Made by a program: the position numbers and the translations under genes. DNA of 64,000 nucleotides. Origin: CAJLIR01 sp964408085. Its GTDB lineage: Bacteria > Bacillota_I > Bacilli_A > RF39 > UBA660. The first letter of the stretch is position 1; every line of letters begins with the position of its first letter. The notes below the pieces were generated by a model, which saw only the letters and a list, made by a program, of their open reading frames with translations, was not told the DNA's origin and searched no databases. Shown here in pieces: positions 61,008-64,000 of the stretch. Location: contig CAYOYB010000001.1 of NCBI GenBank assembly GCA_964408085.1, positions 62,001 to 126,000 of the forward strand, written 5' to 3'.

Positions 61008-61746
61008 TATAAAAAGTGCTAGAGAAATTGATTTATTAAGAATTGCTGGAAAAATCACAGGTGATACACATAAATATTTAATCCCTTTTATAAAACCAGG
61101 AATTACGACAAAACAATTAGATGAATTAGCTTATAATTATATTATTAGTCAGAATGCAACACCATCGTTTAAGGGATATGATGGTTTTCCTGGGTCAATA
61201 TGTACTTCTATCAATGAAGAAGTAGTTCATGGAATACCAAAAAATCGTAAATTAAAAAATGGTGATATTATCTCAATTGACATAGGTGCTTGTTATAAAG
61301 GTTATCATGGAGATTCAGCTTGGACATATCCTGTTGGAGAGATAAGTGAAGAAAAAAAATATCTTTTAAAACATACTGAACAGGCTCTATTTGAAGGTTT
61401 AAGTGTCATCAAAGACCATATTCGAGTAGGCGATATTGGTAATAAAATTGAAGAATATGCTACCGAACATAACCTAGGAGTTGTTAAAGAATTAGTAGGT
61501 CATGGTGTAGGAAGTGATGTTCATGAGGAACCAGATATTCCTAATTATGGTAAACCAGCTACAGGGCCAGTTTTAAAAGAAGGTATGGTTATTGCTGTTG
61601 AACCAATGCTTAATTTGGGTACACCAGATATATTTATTTTAGATGATGATTGGACAATTATAACAGCTGATGATCAACCATCTGCCCATTTTGAACATAC
61701 TGTTTTAATAACTAAAGACGGTTTTGAAATTTTGACGAAGAGGTGA
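61000..61746 (+). CDS. map: Methionine aminopeptidase, type I
   Basis: The 248-residue enzyme removes N-terminal Met. The metal ligands lie in GDIISIDIGACYKGYHGDSAWT (two Asp), GHGVGSDVHEEPDIPNYG (His and Glu) and AVEPMLNLGTPDI and SAHFEHTVLIT (Glu). It follows adk in the standard order and is in turn followed by infA. Confidence 0.97.
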   Translation: MISIKSAREIDLLRIAGKITGDTHKYLIPFIKPGITTKQLDELAYNYIISQNATPSFKGYDGFPGSICTSINEEVVHGIPKNRKLKNGDIISIDIGACYKGYHGDSAWTYPVGEISEEKKYLLKHTEQALFEGLSVIKDHIRVGDIGNKIEEYATEHNLGVVKELVGHGVGSDVHEEPDIPNYGKPATGPVLKEGMVIAVEPMLNLGTPDIFILDDDWTIITADDQPSAHFEHTVLITKDGFEILTKR

Positions 61747-61751
61747 GATAA

Positions 61752-61967
61752 ATGGCAAAACAGAGCGCAATCGAAGTAGAAGGTAAAGTTGTAGAATGTT
61801 TACCAAGAGGAGAATTCAAAGTTGAATTAGAAAATAAACATACTGTAATTGCTCATGTTTCTGGTAAAATCCGAATCAACAATATTCGCATTTTACCAGG
61901 TGATACAGTTGTGTTAGAATTATCAGAATTTGATTTAACACATGGGCGAATAACCTATAGGAAATAG
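61752..61967 (+). CDS. infA: Translation initiation factor IF-1
   Basis: The 71-residue OB-fold protein reads AIEVEGKVVECLPRGEFKVELENKHTVIAHVSGKIRINNIRILPGDTVVLELSEFDLTHGRITYR, IF-1, which helps IF2 and IF3 at the A site. It lies 5 bp after map. Confidence 0.97.
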   Translation: MAKQSAIEVEGKVVECLPRGEFKVELENKHTVIAHVSGKIRINNIRILPGDTVVLELSEFDLTHGRITYRK

Positions 61968-61981
61968 TAGGAGGGATCTTA

Positions 61982-62095
61982 ATGAAAGTAAGACCATCGG
62001 TAAAACCGATATGTGACAAATGTAAAATAATTAAAAGAAAAGGGAAAGTAATGGTAATTTGTGAAAACCCTAAGCATAAACAAAAACAAGGTTAA
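61982..62095 (+). CDS. rpmJ: 50S ribosomal protein L36
   Basis: A short ORF with ATG 61982, behind GGAGGG, encodes 37 residues starting MKVRPSVKPICDKCK and ending KHKQKQG. The CxxC, later Cys and His form the usual zinc site of the C+ type L36. It is the expected gene between infA and rpsM. Confidence 0.95.
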   Translation: MKVRPSVKPICDKCKIIKRKGKVMVICENPKHKQKQG

Positions 62096-62110
62096 TATAG
62101 GAGGTGTTTT

Positions 62111-62476
62111 ATGGCACGTATAAATGGTGTAGATATACCAAATAATAAAAGAATCGAAATTGCATTAACTTATATTTATGGTATAGGTAGAAGTTTATCA
62201 AATAAAATCTTAGCTGATGCTAAAATTGATATTAATAAAAAAGCAGGACAATTAAGTCAAGATGAATTAGTTAAAATTCGTGATGAAGTAGCTAAATATA
62301 CTACTGAAGGTGACTTAAGGCGTGAAGTTAATATGAACATTAAAACAAAGATGGAAATTAACTGTTATCAAGGAACACGTCATAAAAAAGGATTACCTGT
62401 TAGGGGACAAAGAACAAATAGAAATGCAAGAACTCGTAAAGGAAAAGGAAAAGTAGTTGCTAATAAGAAAAAATAG
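62111..62476 (+). CDS. rpsM: 30S ribosomal protein S13
   Basis: The 121-residue protein reads INGVDIPNNKRIEIALTYIYGIGRSLSNKIL and YQGTRHKKGLPVRGQRTNRNARTRKGKGK, S13, which contacts tRNA and 50S bridges. A GGAGG site precedes it. Confidence 0.97.
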   Translation: MARINGVDIPNNKRIEIALTYIYGIGRSLSNKILADAKIDINKKAGQLSQDELVKIRDEVAKYTTEGDLRREVNMNIKTKMEINCYQGTRHKKGLPVRGQRTNRNARTRKGKGKVVANKKK

Positions 62477-62503
62477 TAGGTAACTAAAAAGGAGGTTAAG
62501 TAA

Positions 62504-62887
62504 ATGGCTTATAAACCAAGAAAACGTAAAGTTAAAAAGAATATCCCTGCTGGTAGAGCATATATACATTCAACTTTTAATAACACAATTGTTACAATTA
62601 GTGATTTAGAAGGAAATGCTATAAGTTGGGCTTCAGCTGGAACTTTAGGATTTAAAGGAAGTAAAAAATCTACTCCATATGCAGCTGGTATGTCAGCAGA
62701 AGCAGCAGGAAAAGTTGCTGTTGATATGGGTATGAAAACAGTAGAAGTTTATGTAAAAGGATTGGGTTCAGGAAGAGAAACTGCAATTCGTTCATTACAA
62801 ACTGCTGGATTAGAAATTACTTCAATAACAGATGTAACACCAGTACCACATAACGGATGTCGTCCACCAAAACGTCCACGTGGATAA
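62504..62887 (+). CDS. rpsK: 30S ribosomal protein S11
   Basis: The 127-residue protein contains AYIHSTFNNTIVTISDLEGNAISWASAGTLGFKGSKKSTPYAAG and HNGCRPPKRPRG, S11, in the platform next to the Shine-Dalgarno helix. Confidence 0.98.
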   Translation: MAYKPRKRKVKKNIPAGRAYIHSTFNNTIVTISDLEGNAISWASAGTLGFKGSKKSTPYAAGMSAEAAGKVAVDMGMKTVEVYVKGLGSGRETAIRSLQTAGLEITSITDVTPVPHNGCRPPKRPRG

Positions 62888-62907
62888 AAGAAAAGGAGTG
62901 TTTAATA

Positions 62908-63858
62908 ATGTTAAATTTTGAAAAGCCAATATATAAAATAACTGAATATGTTGAAAATAATAATTATGGTAAATTTGAACTAGAACCACTTGAAAGAGGT
63001 TTTGGTACAACAATAGGAAATGCACTTAGAAGAGTAATGCTATCAAGTATGCCAGGTAGTGCTATTGTAGCTGTAAAAATAGAAGGCGTTATGCATGAAT
63101 TTCAAACAATTGAAGGCGTTGTTGAAGACGTAACAGCTATTGTTTTAAATTTAAAAGATGTTGTAATTAAAAATCATTCAGAAGAAAAAAAGATTATTAA
63201 ACTATCTGCTTCAACTGAAGGTGAAGTTAAAGCTGGAGATATTGAAAGCGATGCTGATATTGAGATAATGAATCCAGATAAAATAATTGCAACAATTGCT
63301 AAAGGTGGAAAATTAGAGATGGAAATGATTGTAGCTAATGGTAGAGGTTATGTTCCATCAACTGAAAATAAATGTCATATCGAAAATAGTAAGTTAGGAT
63401 ATATTCCTATTGATGCATTATATTCACCAATCGAAAGAATCAGTTATGAAGTTGAGGATGCGCGTGTTGGTCAAAACGCTAATTACGATAAATTAATAAT
63501 GAATGTTTATACAAATGGCTCAATTAAACCAGAAGAGGCTATGGCTTTGGCTAGCAAAATATTAATTGAACACTTAAATATTATTACTGATTTGAGTGAA
63601 ATAGCTGATACAACTGGTATTATGAATGCTAAACAAGAAGATAGCAAATTAAAGAAATTAGAAACATCAATAGATGATTTAGATTTCTCAGTTCGTGCTT
63701 ATAATTGTTTAAAAAGAGCAGGCATAAATACATTAGGTGATTTAACTGAAAAAACAGAATTAGAAATGATGAAAGTTCGTAATTTAGGTAAAAAATCTTT
63801 AAAAGAAGTTATTGATAAAATTAAAGAAATGGGACTTAAATTCCGTGACGAAGACTAG
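62908..63858 (+). CDS. rpoA: RNA polymerase subunit alpha
   Basis: The 316-residue protein has the alpha-NTD assembly region (FELEPLERGFGTTIGNALRRVMLSSMPGSAIVAVKIEGVMHEF) and an alpha-CTD helix-hairpin domain (FSVRAYNCLKRAGINTLGDLTEKTE) for UP-element contact. ATG 62908 follows GGAG at 62895-62898; a longer open reading from 62857 overlaps rpsK and has no ribosome site. Confidence 0.97.
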   Translation: MLNFEKPIYKITEYVENNNYGKFELEPLERGFGTTIGNALRRVMLSSMPGSAIVAVKIEGVMHEFQTIEGVVEDVTAIVLNLKDVVIKNHSEEKKIIKLSASTEGEVKAGDIESDADIEIMNPDKIIATIAKGGKLEMEMIVANGRGYVPSTENKCHIENSKLGYIPIDALYSPIERISYEVEDARVGQNANYDKLIMNVYTNGSIKPEEAMALASKILIEHLNIITDLSEIADTTGIMNAKQEDSKLKKLETSIDDLDFSVRAYNCLKRAGINTLGDLTEKTELEMMKVRNLGKKSLKEVIDKIKEMGLKFRDED

Positions 63859-63876
63859 AAGTTAGGAGGGAATTTT

Positions 63877-64000
63877 ATGTACAGAAAATTAGGACGTACT
63901 AACAAACATAGAAGAAGTATGCTAGCTAATTTAACTAAAGATGCGATCATGAATGAAAGAATTGAAACAACAGAAACTCGTGCTAAAGAAGTTCGTAAAT
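63877..64000 (+). CDS. rplQ: 50S ribosomal protein L17, N-terminal part
   Basis: ATG 63877, behind GGAGGG, begins MYRKLGRTNKHRRSMLANLTKDAIMNERIETTETRAKEVRK, the L17 N-terminus. The window ends before the stop codon. It ends the alpha operon in most Bacillota. Confidence 0.95.
   Translation, partial: MYRKLGRTNKHRRSMLANLTKDAIMNERIETTETRAKEVRK

Noticed and set aside
50514..63858. Open frames on the minus strand and in other phases inside the ribosomal genes
   Set aside because: They lack ribosome sites and family similarity and overlap highly conserved genes; they are by-products of AT-rich codon use.
1..64000. tRNA, rRNA, CRISPR arrays and insertion sequences
   Set aside because: Intergenic gaps are short, no TTCGAATCC-type T-loop, no regularly spaced repeats and no transposase with terminal inverted repeats were seen. 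The Rpn-type genes lack visible terminal repeats.
1..64000. Alternative genetic code (TGA = Trp), as in Mollicutes
   Set aside because: Tryptophan is TGG throughout, and TGA terminates lgt, map and the PlsC fusion gene at family-consistent lengths.

Overview
The window is an AT-rich chromosomal segment from a low-GC Gram-positive bacterium (Bacillota, class Bacilli). It uses the standard code: TGA ends lgt, map and the PlsC fusion gene, and tryptophan is TGG. Shine-Dalgarno sites are strong (GGAGG), promoters follow the sigma-A pattern TTGACA-17-TATAAT, and gene orders match the Bacillus origin-proximal region (gdpP-like/rplI/dnaB/walJ/rlmH, tatD/yabE-like/ksgA, parA/parB/yyzM/ychF/rpsF/ssb/rpsR) followed by the S10-spc-alpha ribosomal supercluster. 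Reduced features (no rpmD, a stripped GdpP, a short Rel homologue, no rnmV or rapZ at their usual places) suggest a streamlined, probably host-associated Bacilli lineage such as an RF39- or Erysipelotrichia-like gut bacterium. That assignment is inference. No tRNA, rRNA, CRISPR array or insertion sequence was recognised.

Layout. 1-4900 is an accessory island: a truncated unknown gene, a zinc-ribbon protein, an unknown small protein, a kinase-like gene split by a frameshift in an A7 run, and two paralogous HipA-like kinase genes. The 3' flanks of several of these genes resemble each other. 4923-11207 is housekeeping: uvrB, a YvlD-like membrane protein, lgt, an unusual TrxB-like flavoprotein, yvcK and whiA, followed by the remnant of an Rpn/PD-(D/E)XK family gene. 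11782-17537 is a run of a DHH/DHHA1 phosphodiesterase, rplI, dnaB, a LysM-G5-M23 envelope peptidase, walJ and rlmH. 17683-22157 carries a CBS-type pyrophosphatase (minus strand), a membrane-anchored C39-like protease (plus) and an orphan radical SAM protein (minus). 22327-33144 holds spoVT, a T-box-controlled dut-metG operon, tatD, a G5/3D cell-wall protein, an intact Rpn-type gene and ksgA-ung-tilS-ftsH.

33161-49865 contains an orphan minus-strand gene, parA-parB-mscS-yyzM, an AbgT-type transporter, a small secreted cysteine-containing protein, a Rel/SpoT homologue preceded by a leader peptide and attenuator, a glycerophosphodiesterase, a HAD-PlsC fusion, a hybrid histidine kinase with two receivers and an HPt domain, ychF, a Bax-inhibitor-1 protein, the rpsF-ssb-rpsR operon and a small minus-strand orphan. 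50057-64000 is the S10-spc-alpha operon from rpsJ through rpoA into rplQ, cut by the window edge. It includes secY, adk, map, infA and the short gene rpmJ.

The most interesting points are the Rel homologue whose synthetase site looks degenerate while its hydrolase site is intact, together with its putative leader-peptide attenuator; the HipA-like kinase island with duplicated 3' flanks; the domain-stripped GdpP; the TrxB-like protein lacking NADPH motifs; the FtsH with a SAP/Rho_N-like tail; and the orphan radical SAM protein with a roughly 290-residue N-terminal extension. No wholly new system can be demonstrated from sequence alone.
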